64,000 nt of DNA, taken from Saccharomyces uvarum. Lineage: Eukaryota > Ascomycota > Saccharomycetes > Saccharomycetales > Saccharomycetaceae. The notes under the pieces were generated by a model, which saw only the letters and a list, made by a program, of their open reading frames with translations, did not search any database and was not told the origin of the DNA. The stretch covers positions 124,001-188,000 of the forward strand of contig OX365939.1 in assembly GCA_947243795.1 (NCBI GenBank). Direction: 5' to 3'. How positions within the stretch are numbered: the stretch's first letter is position 1; each line of letters starts with the position of its first letter. The translations under genes and the position numbers were made by a program. Shown piece by piece: positions 48,760 to 58,606 of this stretch.

Positions 48760-49779
48760 TTGAATATGTCTTGGGGCTTAACGCTTTTTTGTCGACCCTA
48801 AGGGGCACTGCTTCAACAGGAAAATTCCTTTGATCACTTTTCTAAAAGCTCATTTTTATAGTTTTATTTCAAAGCATAACCTTTTTATCCCGCTTCGAGC
48901 TGACATCAACGATTTTACTAACCTGCACTTTTTTCATTTCTCAGGCATATTTTGCCAAGTGGCACGTAGGGAAAAAAGGGTCCCTGTGAATGAATAGCGC
49001 CACACAATGGAATTAGGGGAAGGTCATTTTATTCGATATACACACTTAACACTGTAACCTCTTTTCAGCATATTCAGCAGGTTGTTCGAAGCAGGTTTGC
49101 ACAAAGGATTCACCAACTCTACTCTCACTCTATGTAGGTATTCATGTATAACTAAAGGCACTACGGCACGCCAAAGCACATCGAGGTGCCACTAAACTAG
49201 CTGAAATTCCTTTCTCTCAAAGGACAATCATACAGTTTACCCAGTGCCAGTATTGACCAACCTTCGCAATGACTGCAACGCTCAGAAAACCTCACGGGAT
49301 TAACCCTCTTTTCACATGTTATCACCGAAAGAATAAGTACAAAGAAACCCTTTACACCCGTACTCTTTCTTGCTCAAATGCACAAAAGGTAATATGCTAC
49401 GTCAATACGCCCTTTGTGTAGAAGACCCTTTTTTTCTTGGCAAATTTCCCAGAGAAAACGCGGACAACAGTAAGCGATGGCCCGTTTAGCCGCCTCTCCC
49501 ATAGAGTCATTATTTATGGCTAAAAAAAGTGAGCTTCGAAACCTTGTCGCTAGTCATACCTATATTTTAAGGGTATAGGGTCCAAAATTTGGACGAGAAT
49601 GCATGATCGAGCATCTGGGCTCTGGTCGCTGTGCATTGCTATTCTAAAAGAAGTTATAAAACTGAAACATTTTTAGGATGAAATTGGCTTGCATTTTGCT
49701 TGGCTCCCTCCTTTTTTGCGATAGTAATACAGTTTGTTTGTTAACAGAAAGATAGAGCAATACAAACAAAGAATTTGCT
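48760..49779. promoter_or_regulatory. Divergent promoter region YLR012C/GAT3
   Basis: The 1020 bp interval has no gene. Candidate sites toward GAT3 are a URS1-like core TAGCCGCC at 49487-49494, a middle-sporulation-type CACAAAA at 49381-49387, and a one-mismatch Rap1-like ACACCCGTACTC at 49354-49365. An AGGGG stress element stands near 49016. Confidence 0.45.
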
Positions 49780-50208
49780 ATGAATATTAAAACTTTGTGC
49801 CATCAAGAATACAAAAAAATTTCGATCCAATCATTGCTAAACCCGCTTGAAGAGGCGGCAACCAGTGAAAGCCTCCTCTCTCACTCTCATGTAAATTCTG
49901 GTAATAAAGCCACTCCTGGACTCTCACACACAAATACAAAAAATGGCCCTGCAACTCAACAGGACGTACAAAAGAGAAGAGGGATCACCAGAAAATGTCC
50001 GCAGTGCGATGTAATAAAAACTTCCCCGCAATGGAGGGAAGGTCCCAATGGAGAGGTAACGTTATGCAATGCCTGCGGTTTATTCTATAGGAAAGTGTTT
50101 TTGGTGTTTGGTAAGAGTTTGGCAAAGCGCTACTTCGATGAGATAAAAGGTGCCAGCGTGAAACGAAAGGTTCCTAGAAGCCTCTATGGAGTTATGAGAA
50201 CACACTGA
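49780..50208 (+). CDS. GAT3: GAT3, short GATA-type zinc finger protein
   Basis: A 142-residue protein with one zinc finger; the S. cerevisiae one is 141. Gat3, with Gat4, has been linked to spore wall assembly. The finger uses C73, C76, C96 and C99 with 19 residues between the pairs ([19 protein letters not shown] then EVTLCNACG). Classical GATA factors have 17, so this is the plant/white-collar-like variant. The TSPQWREGP and [11 protein letters not shown] blocks are typical. A basic tail follows ([15 protein letters not shown]). The gene has a long promoter and converges on PPR1. Confidence 0.93.
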   Translation: MNIKTLCHQEYKKISIQSLLNPLEEAATSESLLSHSHVNSGNKATPGLSHTNTKNGPATQQDVQKRRGITRKCPQCDVIKTSPQWREGPNGEVTLCNACGLFYRKVFLVFGKSLAKRYFDEIKGASVKRKVPRSLYGVMRTH

Positions 50209-50677
50209 GAACATTTTATTCCCCCCCTCCAACTATTATATAATTCCCCTACGTTTAAGTCCTTATATATTCGTTTATTTTAAATAAGTAACGTTCGACT
50301 ACTAAATAATAATAAATCAAAGAACAAATGCCACTGTCCTGCAAAATAAATGTCATGTTAACAATTGGTTTGCCAAACCTCATTTTGTCAGAAGAAGAAA
50401 TCATACCCCAAATCTAACCGATATGCTATTTTATCGATTGGTATATATACAATAATAGCTACAAACATTTCAATGATTCGCGTGCCCCTAAACAATTTTC
50501 TCCCACATATTTATTTTAAAATTCATTATAAAGAAATATATATATATTTCTACGTAATGCCTTTCCCTACATACATTAAAATAAAACAATCTAGGATTCT
50601 TATTATAAAAAGTACACATTGAAGCGGGATTGTCCTCCCTCAACAATCCCCCCTCTATGATCCCGTTCCAGTCGTAT
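50209..50677. other. Convergent 3' region GAT3/PPR1
   Basis: The 469 bp are very AT-rich and include an 18-bp palindrome, GAAATATATATATATTTC (50533-50550), of the type seen at yeast 3'-end efficiency elements. No gene is visible. Confidence 0.55.
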
Positions 50678-53398
50678 TCAAAATAGACCGTTGGATCCAG
50701 CATTACTTCCCTTGTTGAAATCATAATAAGATTCGTCTTCATTTGCATTACCAGATTTGACAAAGAATTCGTCCCATACAGACCCTGAAGTGACCTGGAA
50801 AAGGATGTCCATAATATCTTGGTTATTGCTATTCAATTGGTTATTCGCGACGGAAGGTATATTTAGAGGATTACCGTCATTCATCGTTGGATTAGTTTCA
50901 TTTACATCTGGTGCATCAGTTTGGGAAATGTTGTATTTTTCTAATTCAGTGAAAAATTCTTCTAAAGGTATATCTAATGACGGTTTGTCTTCAATCGCGC
51001 TGTTTTCTAATTCCTTATGGTCGAGAGTGCCGCCATAAAAATCAAGAGTTTTTGCTCTTTTTATATGAGAACTATGATTGAAAATGCCCTTAGTTTGAGC
51101 AGTTAGGGTATTTGCGTCAGAGATAGTTCCATTATCTTCACCAAATTGCATAAATTTTAGCTTCATCACAACCGATGATAAAATTTTGTAACTAGTATAA
51201 CAATTTTTTGCAGATTCGCAGAAACCTATTAAATTCTTTAAAACTGTCAACACTTTCTCAGTGTATTCGGCCACTTTTTCATGGGTATCATTTATGTTAT
51301 TTTTTGAATAGAAGTTTACATAAAGGTAAGTCATACCTGTCATAAACATATTATGAACAGCCACCCAAGTATAACCAATTTTTTTGTTGATACAGAGGCT
51401 GTAAAACACATCTATGGTGCCCTTTGTACTCTTGAGAACAATTTGTAAGGCCGTCTCATTTAAAGTAGGACACTTGGGAGAAAGTCCGTAGAGAATACTC
51501 TTCGAGTAATGATAGTTCAAATCAAACCAGATGCTATTGAATTTACAATTCATTATATCGAAAGTTTTAGGAACATCCACTTGAAACCAATGTTCCAGTT
51601 CATTATAGGTTTCAATTCGCCAACTCTCGAGGTCGGTAAATTTCCTTGGCAATTCTGCACCGGGTGCGTAAAGTATCCTCACGATATTGGCTTGAATCCT
51701 TCTGACTTTATACATGGCCAATGCAATAACTTTAGAGGATGGATTCGGGTTAGGCAGATCTGAATAATCATCAACATCTAAATTTGTTAGCGTGATAAAT
51801 GAATCATCCAAAAGACTAGGGTATCTAGTAGTAATGCTTTCTTCAGGAATACCGAAAGGTCTACCGAAGTAAGAACAAATTTGTCGATCCAAGGAATAAA
51901 CACACCAAAAAAGTCGCCTGCGAATCTCTCTCGTAAATGCGTCATAGTTTTTGTTAATTTTTTCTGAGTGTAATCCTAAATCAACAGTCAATCTCAGTAC
52001 AGAACCCATAGTATACCAAACACCTGGAATATTTGGTCTCATTATCGAGTAAATTACCATCAACATAGTGCCTGCCAATGCTTCCAGTCTGTCTGAAGAT
52101 GAGAATAAAGATGTAGTATATTTGGTAGCACGCCTTTTATATGTAGCCACAGTAGTGATATCTGACTTAAGTACTTGCGTTGCGTGACCAATAGCAAAAA
52201 TGATGTTTAAAAAAAAATAAGGTATATGGAGTTTTGTTGGTAGTTCAATAACTGAACTCATGTTGTCTTTTTGTAAAAACTTCCAAGTTTCATACCACGG
52301 GACATCCTCAGAAGAATATATTTTAATTTTGTGGTCATTGTTTTCGAGCTTTGCATCAGCACGTGCAGCAAAGGTGCTCGCGATTGGAATTTCAAAATCT
52401 GTATTAATATTCGTTTTGTCAGAAGCCAATGTAATGTCGGGATTCCAGGGCCCGTAAATTGGTTCAAAGTACTTTTTCAAAAACAGTTCCCTATGCAGTA
52501 AGGGTAGTTGTGAATTAGTGTCTATGAAAAATCTGGATATCATATTTTCAGCAATATGACGAGGGGGCAGTTCTAATGGATCGAACTGAGGATTGTTCTC
52601 TGCCTCCGCGTATTCGTTATACTTCTGCTCCCTTTGCTTAATATCTTCATCAAGTATGTCATCTCCCGAATCTTGTCGAAAATTAGTGGCTGTGAATACC
52701 AGCCTTGCAAATGAGATACCAGAGGAATCTCCCAAAAAAGAGTTGAAACTACTTTCTTTCATTGCAGCTAATGCGCTGATATCTTTATTAGACTGGTGCA
52801 GTTCTTCAGCTCTCGCGGTGGAAGTCATCGGACTACCGGTTTCTGGTAATAAAGCATTGTTGTCTTCGTTGCTGGGATTTATTGTAAACCTCTTATGCCC
52901 TACATGTATGTCCGGTGAGGTATCTAAACTTTCGACAACTGGAACTGAAGGTTTCATTGAATGCCCTTTCTGAACTAAATAGTCGGCCAATAAACCGTCA
53001 TATGGTAGCAGCCCCACTTGGCTCGAAGATGCGACTGCATCATATTTTTTCGGGTCACAAGGCTCATCTTCACTTGTTGCAGGGATGTTGCCCCGTACTT
53101 GCATAGGATCTACACCACATTCTTCCAACATACGCATCATAGCAGTCAATCTATCCTCTAGAAAAAAAACATAAGATCTGGGCACATCCTTTCCTGTGGC
53201 TGGATCTAAGGAAACACATGGTACCTTTAACTTTGCACACCTTTTGCAGCTGGGGAACTCCTGATCACACTTGATCTTTTTCTGCCGACATCGTTTACAT
53301 GCAGTTCTTGATTTGGAAATTCCTATATTGGAAGAATCACCTTTTTTTGGCAAATGAGTTAAACTATTTTTTTTGTTGGTGGCTTTTTTCTGTTTCAT
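50678..53398 (-). CDS. PPR1: PPR1, Zn2Cys6 activator of pyrimidine biosynthesis genes
   Basis: A 906-residue transcription factor (904 in S. cerevisiae). Ppr1 activates URA1, URA3, URA4 and URA10 when dihydroorotate or orotate accumulates. The binuclear cluster is C34-X2-C37-X6-C44-X6-C51-X2-C54-X6-C61 (ACKRCRQKKIKC then CKRCAKLKVPC). The linker and coiled-coil (RLTAMMRMLEECGV) follow. The fungal-specific middle homology region runs about 250-690 (SRFFIDTNSQLPLLHRELF, RRLFWCVYSLDRQICSYFGRP). The acidic C terminus (about 800-906) holds the activation region. It is divergent from BRE2 across 226 bp. Confidence 0.96.
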   Translation of the reverse strand: MKQKKATNKKNSLTHLPKKGDSSNIGISKSRTACKRCRQKKIKCDQEFPSCKRCAKLKVPCVSLDPATGKDVPRSYVFFLEDRLTAMMRMLEECGVDPMQVRGNIPATSEDEPCDPKKYDAVASSSQVGLLPYDGLLADYLVQKGHSMKPSVPVVESLDTSPDIHVGHKRFTINPSNEDNNALLPETGSPMTSTARAEELHQSNKDISALAAMKESSFNSFLGDSSGISFARLVFTATNFRQDSGDDILDEDIKQREQKYNEYAEAENNPQFDPLELPPRHIAENMISRFFIDTNSQLPLLHRELFLKKYFEPIYGPWNPDITLASDKTNINTDFEIPIASTFAARADAKLENNDHKIKIYSSEDVPWYETWKFLQKDNMSSVIELPTKLHIPYFFLNIIFAIGHATQVLKSDITTVATYKRRATKYTTSLFSSSDRLEALAGTMLMVIYSIMRPNIPGVWYTMGSVLRLTVDLGLHSEKINKNYDAFTREIRRRLFWCVYSLDRQICSYFGRPFGIPEESITTRYPSLLDDSFITLTNLDVDDYSDLPNPNPSSKVIALAMYKVRRIQANIVRILYAPGAELPRKFTDLESWRIETYNELEHWFQVDVPKTFDIMNCKFNSIWFDLNYHYSKSILYGLSPKCPTLNETALQIVLKSTKGTIDVFYSLCINKKIGYTWVAVHNMFMTGMTYLYVNFYSKNNINDTHEKVAEYTEKVLTVLKNLIGFCESAKNCYTSYKILSSVVMKLKFMQFGEDNGTISDANTLTAQTKGIFNHSSHIKRAKTLDFYGGTLDHKELENSAIEDKPSLDIPLEEFFTELEKYNISQTDAPDVNETNPTMNDGNPLNIPSVANNQLNSNNQDIMDILFQVTSGSVWDEFFVKSGNANEDESYYDFNKGSNAGSNGLF

Positions 53399-53624
53399 GA
53401 CTAAATTCCCATCCCATATGTATTATATATTCTACACAGTCTCTAGAATGTCAACAAGCCAATTAATAGCTAAAATTTTTCACTTTTGGCTATTGTGAAT
53501 ATTCAAGCTCATCGCGGCAAAAAAAAAAAGAATTAATAAATGTCAACTTTGAAAAGTGAAAACAAAGGATACACAGCAAAACAGAGCCCAAACTTAAAGA
53601 AGAGGAACAATTGACTGCAAAAAT

Positions 53625-55118
53625 ATGAAATTAGGTATTATTCCCTATCAGGAGAGTACTGATATTGTATACAAAAGTGCTTCCCAAGATCAGCAAGGAC
53701 AAAAGAGACCCAATTTACCACAGTTGGACGCAACGCACCAAGTCGAATCATCAGTCCAAAATACAAAAATTGAATTTGTACGCACAGAGGATATCCCGTT
53801 GAATCGAAGGCACTTTGTGTATAGGCCGTGTTCTGCAAATCCGTATTTCACCACTTTAGGGTATGGCTGTACAGAATACCCGTTTGACCATTCTGGAATA
53901 AGCGTGATGGATAGATCAGAAGGGTTATCAATGGCTCGAGATATAAATGACTTGGTTAGTGTCCAGGACCAATACGGCTGGCGCTCTGCAAGAAGCGACG
54001 TTTGTATCAAAGAAGGGACGACATATTGGGAAGTGGAGGTGATTCATGGAGGCAACGAGAAGCCCACACCAGGAGTTGATGGTTCAGCAAGCGAAGTGCA
54101 AAGTGGTTCATATGAAAGGAGACGCAAGCAAGTGAATGACACCCCTCATTTACGGTTGGGAGTTTGCAGAAGGGAGGCCAGTTTAGAGGCTCCCGTTGGA
54201 TTCGATGAGTACGGGTATGGTGTTAGGGATATTTCGTTAGAGTCCATTCATGAGGGGAAACTGAACTGCCTTTTGAAAAATGGGTTGCCGTTGAAGGAAG
54301 GTGATAAGATCGGGTTTCTGCTGAAGCTCCCCAGCGTTCAAACGCAAATCGAACAAGCTAAAGAATTTACTAAGAGAAGAATTCTTGCCTTAAATTCACA
54401 TATGGACTCTATGAATGAACCGTGGAAAGAAGATACTGAGAACGGGCCTTCGAAGAAAAAATTGAAACTGGAGACGACAAACAAGGAATTTCAAAGGGCA
54501 TTACTAGAAGATATTAAATATGACGACGTTATTCGCGACCAAATCGCCATCAGGTACAAAAATCAGTTATTCTTCGAGGCCACTGATTACGTAAAGACTA
54601 CGAAACCAGAATACTATTCTTCTGATAAAAGAGAAAGACAGGACTACTACCAGCTGGAGGGGTCTTTTTTGGCAATATTCCAAAATGGTAAGTACATCGG
54701 CAAGGCTTTTGAAAACCTGAAACCGTTTTTACCACCATTTAGTGAACTACAATACAATGAAAAATTTTATCTTGGATATTGGCAACATGGGGAAGCTCAT
54801 GAAGAGACAAATGAAAAAGGCATACCCAGTGCAAAGAAAAGAAAGCAGCAAAAGAAGAAAGGTTTGATTCTCAGAAACAAGTACGTACATAACAATAAAT
54901 TGGGATACTATCCGACAATTAGTTGCTTCAATGGTGGAACAGCCCGGATAATCACCGAAGCAGATAAATTGGAGTATTTTGGTCAAGTCCAATCAGACTA
55001 TTGCGCTGGAAAGAATTTACAAGTTAACACATTGGATACACTATACAGAGAACAAATAGCCGAAGACGTGGTTTGGGACATAATCGACGAACTGGAGCAA
55101 ACTGCTTCAATTCGGTAA
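53625..55118 (+). CDS. BRE2: BRE2, COMPASS subunit (ASH2L homolog) with SPRY domain
   Basis: A 497-residue subunit (505 in S. cerevisiae) of the Set1 COMPASS complex, which methylates histone H3 K4. The SPRY domain is split: its first half (about 100-215) has GWRSARSDVCIKEGTTYWEVEV and RLGVCRREASLEAPVGFDEYGYGVRD. A lysine-rich insert (about 255-300, GPSKKKLKLE) separates it from the second half (LEGSFLAIFQNGKYIGKAFE, GYYPTISCFNGGTARI). The C-terminal stretch (about 460-497) contains the Sdc1 DPY-30 interaction helix (REQIAEDVVWDIIDELEQ). It converges on PML1 with 57 bp between stops. Confidence 0.96.
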   Translation: MKLGIIPYQESTDIVYKSASQDQQGQKRPNLPQLDATHQVESSVQNTKIEFVRTEDIPLNRRHFVYRPCSANPYFTTLGYGCTEYPFDHSGISVMDRSEGLSMARDINDLVSVQDQYGWRSARSDVCIKEGTTYWEVEVIHGGNEKPTPGVDGSASEVQSGSYERRRKQVNDTPHLRLGVCRREASLEAPVGFDEYGYGVRDISLESIHEGKLNCLLKNGLPLKEGDKIGFLLKLPSVQTQIEQAKEFTKRRILALNSHMDSMNEPWKEDTENGPSKKKLKLETTNKEFQRALLEDIKYDDVIRDQIAIRYKNQLFFEATDYVKTTKPEYYSSDKRERQDYYQLEGSFLAIFQNGKYIGKAFENLKPFLPPFSELQYNEKFYLGYWQHGEAHEETNEKGIPSAKKRKQQKKKGLILRNKYVHNNKLGYYPTISCFNGGTARIITEADKLEYFGQVQSDYCAGKNLQVNTLDTLYREQIAEDVVWDIIDELEQTASIR

Positions 55119-55175
55119 ACCAGCACAGAGCAGGGGAAAAAGAGAGTATCGAAAAAATACGTATTTTACATAGAA

Positions 55176-55790
55176 TTATACATTCATAAAGACAAGTTCA
55201 TAATCTGTATCTTCTTCAAATTCCGAAAGTGTCAGGACATCACCACTTCGTAATTCTACATATCTGGCTCTGGGCACCACGACGTTGTTCAAACAGGTAC
55301 CGTTGGAGGAGTCCAAATCCATGACATAGCATTTCAAAATATCATGGACGCTCCTAAACTGGATAACGCAATGTTGCTTTGAAGATGTTTCTTCGGGTAT
55401 ACCTATATCCGCGACCACCGTCTCCTTTCTATCGTCCGAAGCTGCATCCAAACTGCGACCCAACTCACGACCAACCAAATAACTGCTCCTGTCGTTCAAT
55501 TCATATCTTTTGCATACAGCCTTATTCTTGTCATTCTTCTTGTACACCAGAAGTTCGTAAATTGTCCTATCTCGTGGCTCTAAGCCCAGCTTATCCATAT
55601 ATATATCTGGAGAAATAGCATCCTGTGGCTCCACGTGCTTTAAGGCTATGCCCTCTTTACTGTTCGACTCCAATTCTAACAGACCCGAAGGTCTGAAATC
55701 AGGCAGTATATCAACGTATTTCGGCTTAAATTTTTTGTTATCATGAGCATGGTACCCCCTATCCAAGGGCCTCTTGCGTCTATGGAACAT
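55176..55790 (-). CDS. PML1: PML1, FHA-domain subunit of the RES pre-mRNA retention complex
   Basis: A 204-residue protein, the S. cerevisiae length. Pml1 joins Bud13 and Ist3 (Snu17) in the RES complex, which aids splicing and keeps unspliced mRNA in the nucleus. The basic N terminus (MFHRRKRPLDRGYHAHDNKK) is the Snu17/Bud13-binding part. The FHA domain fills about 75-204, with SSYLVGRELGRS, the SKQHCVIQF strand, and the signature DLDSSNGTCLNN followed by LRSGDVLTLSEF. It is divergent from MEU1. Confidence 0.95.
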   Translation of the reverse strand: MFHRRKRPLDRGYHAHDNKKFKPKYVDILPDFRPSGLLELESNSKEGIALKHVEPQDAISPDIYMDKLGLEPRDRTIYELLVYKKNDKNKAVCKRYELNDRSSYLVGRELGRSLDAASDDRKETVVADIGIPEETSSKQHCVIQFRSVHDILKCYVMDLDSSNGTCLNNVVVPRARYVELRSGDVLTLSEFEEDTDYELVFMNV

Positions 55791-55970
55791 ATCTATGCGC
55801 CAATTCGAGTCAAATACGGGGTTTCCGCCAATAGATCGAGCTTATAGCAGCCATTATCCATCACATTGTAGGCATGATTGTAGCAAGCCATTATTGTGCC
55901 AGCCATGTGAAAGGAAAACAAAAAAAGAAAAAAAGAGAAAAAAATGATCAGCATCAATAAAAAAACTATT

Positions 55971-56025
55971 TCGAGATGAGATGAGACAAGATGAACCGAA
56001 TCAAGAACACAATTGCCGTCGCTAA
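55971..56025 (+). promoter_or_regulatory. PAC-like cores and upstream ATGs at the MEU1 start
   Basis: CGAGATGAGATGAGAC (55972-55987) holds two PAC-type GATGAG cores directly before the MEU1 ATG. The same bases create two upstream ATGs: a minimal ATG-AGA-TGA at 55976-55984, and an ATG at 55981 that overlaps the MEU1 start out of frame and ends TAA at 56023-56025. Their effect depends on the transcription start. Confidence 0.4.
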
Positions 56026-57004
56026 AAAGTTGAAACTAAGCAGCATTATGACCAAATCAGAGTTACCAAGCATTTTCAATGGCACCGTTGATCTGGGGAT
56101 TATCGGTGGTACAGGTCTATATAACCTGGACTGTCTAGAGCCCATCGCATTACTGCCACCCATGGTGACACCCTGGGGTATTACATCGTCTCCGGTCACG
56201 ATTTCACAGTTTGTTGGTACTGATAGCCATTTCCACGTTGCCTTTATCGCCAGACATGGTGTCAATCACGAGTATCCACCCACTAGAGTTCCATTCAGGG
56301 CCAACATGGCTGCGTTGAAGAACCTAAACTGTAAAGCCGTGCTTTCATTCAGTGCTGTGGGGTCATTGCAGGCCCACATCAAGCCCAGAGATTTTGTTTT
56401 GCCGCAACAAATAATTGACAGAACTAAGGGCATAAGACAGTCATCGTACCTCAACGACGAAGGCTTGGTGGGCCATGTTGGATTCGGACAGCCATTTTCT
56501 GAGAAATTTGCAGAGTACATCTACCAGTTCAAGGATTCGATAACAAACCCCGAATCCGAGGAGCCATGCCATTTGCACTACGAAAAAGACATGACCGTAG
56601 TCTGTATGGAGGGCCCACAATTTTCCACGCGTGCTGAGTCCAAGATGTATAGGATGTTTGGCGGGCATGTTATCAACATGAGTGTTATCCCTGAAGCAAA
56701 ACTAGCCCGTGAGTGTGAGCTGCCTTACCAGATGATTTGCATGTCTACCGACTATGACGCATGGAGAGACGAGGCAGAGCCCGTCACCGTGGAAACCGTT
56801 ATTGGTAACTTGACTAACAACGGGCGTAATGCAAACCTCTTGGCCTCCAAGATCATTGTGTCCATGGCCAAGGAAATACCAGAGTTCATGCACAGCGGTG
56901 ATGGGCTGCGCGGTTCCATCAGGAAGTCTATCTCGACCAAACCGGAAGCCATGTCCAAAGAAACCCTAGAGAAATTGAGATATTTATTTCCTGATTATTG
57001 GTAG
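55991..57004 (+). CDS. MEU1: MEU1, 5'-methylthioadenosine phosphorylase
   Basis: A 337-residue enzyme of the PNP/MTAP family, the S. cerevisiae length. It cleaves methylthioadenosine (from polyamine synthesis) with phosphate to adenine and methylthioribose-1-phosphate, the first step of methionine salvage. The phosphate-binding N-terminal motif is [10 protein letters not shown]. The phosphate/ribose stretch is [21 protein letters not shown]. The substrate region is [19 protein letters not shown] with [18 protein letters not shown]. The base-binding motif is [10 protein letters not shown]. It converges on POM34 with 58 bp between stops. Confidence 0.96.
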   Translation: MNRIKNTIAVAKKLKLSSIMTKSELPSIFNGTVDLGIIGGTGLYNLDCLEPIALLPPMVTPWGITSSPVTISQFVGTDSHFHVAFIARHGVNHEYPPTRVPFRANMAALKNLNCKAVLSFSAVGSLQAHIKPRDFVLPQQIIDRTKGIRQSSYLNDEGLVGHVGFGQPFSEKFAEYIYQFKDSITNPESEEPCHLHYEKDMTVVCMEGPQFSTRAESKMYRMFGGHVINMSVIPEAKLARECELPYQMICMSTDYDAWRDEAEPVTVETVIGNLTNNGRNANLLASKIIVSMAKEIPEFMHSGDGLRGSIRKSISTKPEAMSKETLEKLRYLFPDYW

Positions 57005-57062
57005 ATAAACATATGTAGAATACAAAGGGGAAATAAATAGATAGCTATAGAGGTTTTATTTT

Positions 57063-57968
57063 TTATATTTTTTTCCTTGGCGTTTGTGAGTTCATCATGT
57101 ATGCGTATTTACTACTTGGAATGTAGCCCTTTCTGATTACAGGGGTGTGCGGCGAGTCACTGTTGTTAACTGTTCTCAATAGAGTGCTGCTGGTAGCGTG
57201 GCCTCTTTGTAGACTGCCAAAGACGTTGTTTGTTAGTAAGGAATGGGGCTGCGGTTTTGCCTGGTCTGCTGTTTCCCTTTGTCTTGTCTTTAGAGGCGTC
57301 TCTAGGCCCTTGAAGAGATATGCTGGATGATTAGTGCTAGTTTGAGGAATATGCGTTTTGTCTTTTGCTGCTGTTTGAGCCTTGGCGGTGGGCACGTAAT
57401 GAGGCTGCTGCTGTGCTCGTTGTGGCAACTCGTTGTCGTCAGAGGACGGCGTGTCCACGCCCAGGAGCTTCCTTTGCCTCTTGGTCAGGCCCAAATCGGC
57501 GACTTTGACGGTGGACAAAAGCTTCCACAGCGAGAATAAAATGTTCAGCGAGATCACTAGCTGGCCCAGGTAGTCGACAAGTTCCGCCGTCAACCAACTG
57601 AACGTCGAGTAGTACACGGTGTTGGCCTGCTTCACCGCGTGAAACGTGAGCAGGTATATATGGAGTCGGGACAACCTGTTGCAAAACTGCGCACCGACAT
57701 GAGTGTTGTCCCGGAAGAATCTGATGAACTTCACCAGCAGGTTCCAAAGCGCAAACGCAATTGCGTTTGCGATGATTCTCTGCGTCTCCAGCTCCTTATT
57801 GACCGTTCGCCGGGACAGCTCTTTGAGCACAGGGCTTTCGAAGTTGCCCAACTTGAACACTGGCGTGGTACTTTGCGCTTGCGATGAGGGTTTCGTGCGG
57901 TCTGTGTCTTGAAGCAACTCCAACACGCCGTTGTTGTCCAGGGCTAATTGGCCCGCTTGTCTTCTCAT
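57063..57968 (-). CDS. POM34: POM34, integral membrane nucleoporin
   Basis: A 301-residue pore-membrane nucleoporin (299 in S. cerevisiae) that binds Pom152 and Ndc1 in the membrane ring of the nuclear pore complex. Two membrane segments are visible: about 64-85 (RIIANAIAFALWNLLVKFIRFF) and about 128-150 (AELVDYLGQLVISLNILFSLW). Both termini face the pore side. The C-terminal 130 residues are polar and rich in Q, S, T and R (LLGVDTPSSDDNELPQRAQ onward) and end PRKKI. It is divergent from PSR2. Confidence 0.95.
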   Translation of the reverse strand: MRRQAGQLALDNNGVLELLQDTDRTKPSSQAQSTTPVFKLGNFESPVLKELSRRTVNKELETQRIIANAIAFALWNLLVKFIRFFRDNTHVGAQFCNRLSRLHIYLLTFHAVKQANTVYYSTFSWLTAELVDYLGQLVISLNILFSLWKLLSTVKVADLGLTKRQRKLLGVDTPSSDDNELPQRAQQQPHYVPTAKAQTAAKDKTHIPQTSTNHPAYLFKGLETPLKTRQRETADQAKPQPHSLLTNNVFGSLQRGHATSSTLLRTVNNSDSPHTPVIRKGYIPSSKYAYMMNSQTPRKKI

Positions 57969-58606
57969 AACTCTTTGCTTCTACTGTGCTGACAGTGAGT
58001 AATACCAAGCCTATTGTACCTCCAAGCCCTTTTATCCACTATAGCCTTTTTCATTACTGTTATTACTATTGAATTTCTTTTTTCCCTTCTTTCTTTTCTG
58101 TTTTTAACCTCTTTTGCCCTAAAAAAAAACAAAACCCTGTTAATTTTTGAAAAAAATACGAGTCTGAAACCTAACTTAAAAAGACAAAAACCCTTATAAA
58201 AATGGCAGGACCCTCTTTTCTTTTTTTGGATTTTTTTAAGACAACTTTAGCATTCAAGTTTAAGGAACTGATAAAAGTAGATCTCTTGAAGGAGCGGACA
58301 GTGGCACACTGTTTAGATAGATTCTTTACTTGTGGGGGTTATCAATCTAGCTTCGTCTTTTTGTTTTCAGAGGTTTAACATCTTCTTTTTTGCAGTGCCT
58401 AAGCAGACCCACGAAATATCGCTTAAATTGCGTCTTTTCTTCGTTCTCCCCTTTTAAAGAGACTTCGACTAGAATAGATTTGTCTTCGAGTCGCCTTTTT
58501 CAGTTCTTTCGTTTGATTCTCCGGCGTGAGACAACAAGAACCAAGTTAACCACTGCTTTTCCCCTCTATCTGAGATTTTAGGGAGCGTTTTCCGGATCAT
58601 CATCAG
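57969..58606. promoter_or_regulatory. Divergent promoter region POM34/PSR2
   Basis: The 638 bp are pyrimidine-rich toward PSR2. CCCCT stress elements (STRE) occur at 58448-58452 and 58561-58565, within 160 bp of the PSR2 ATG. They parallel the STREs upstream of PSR1. No gene is visible. Confidence 0.5.
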
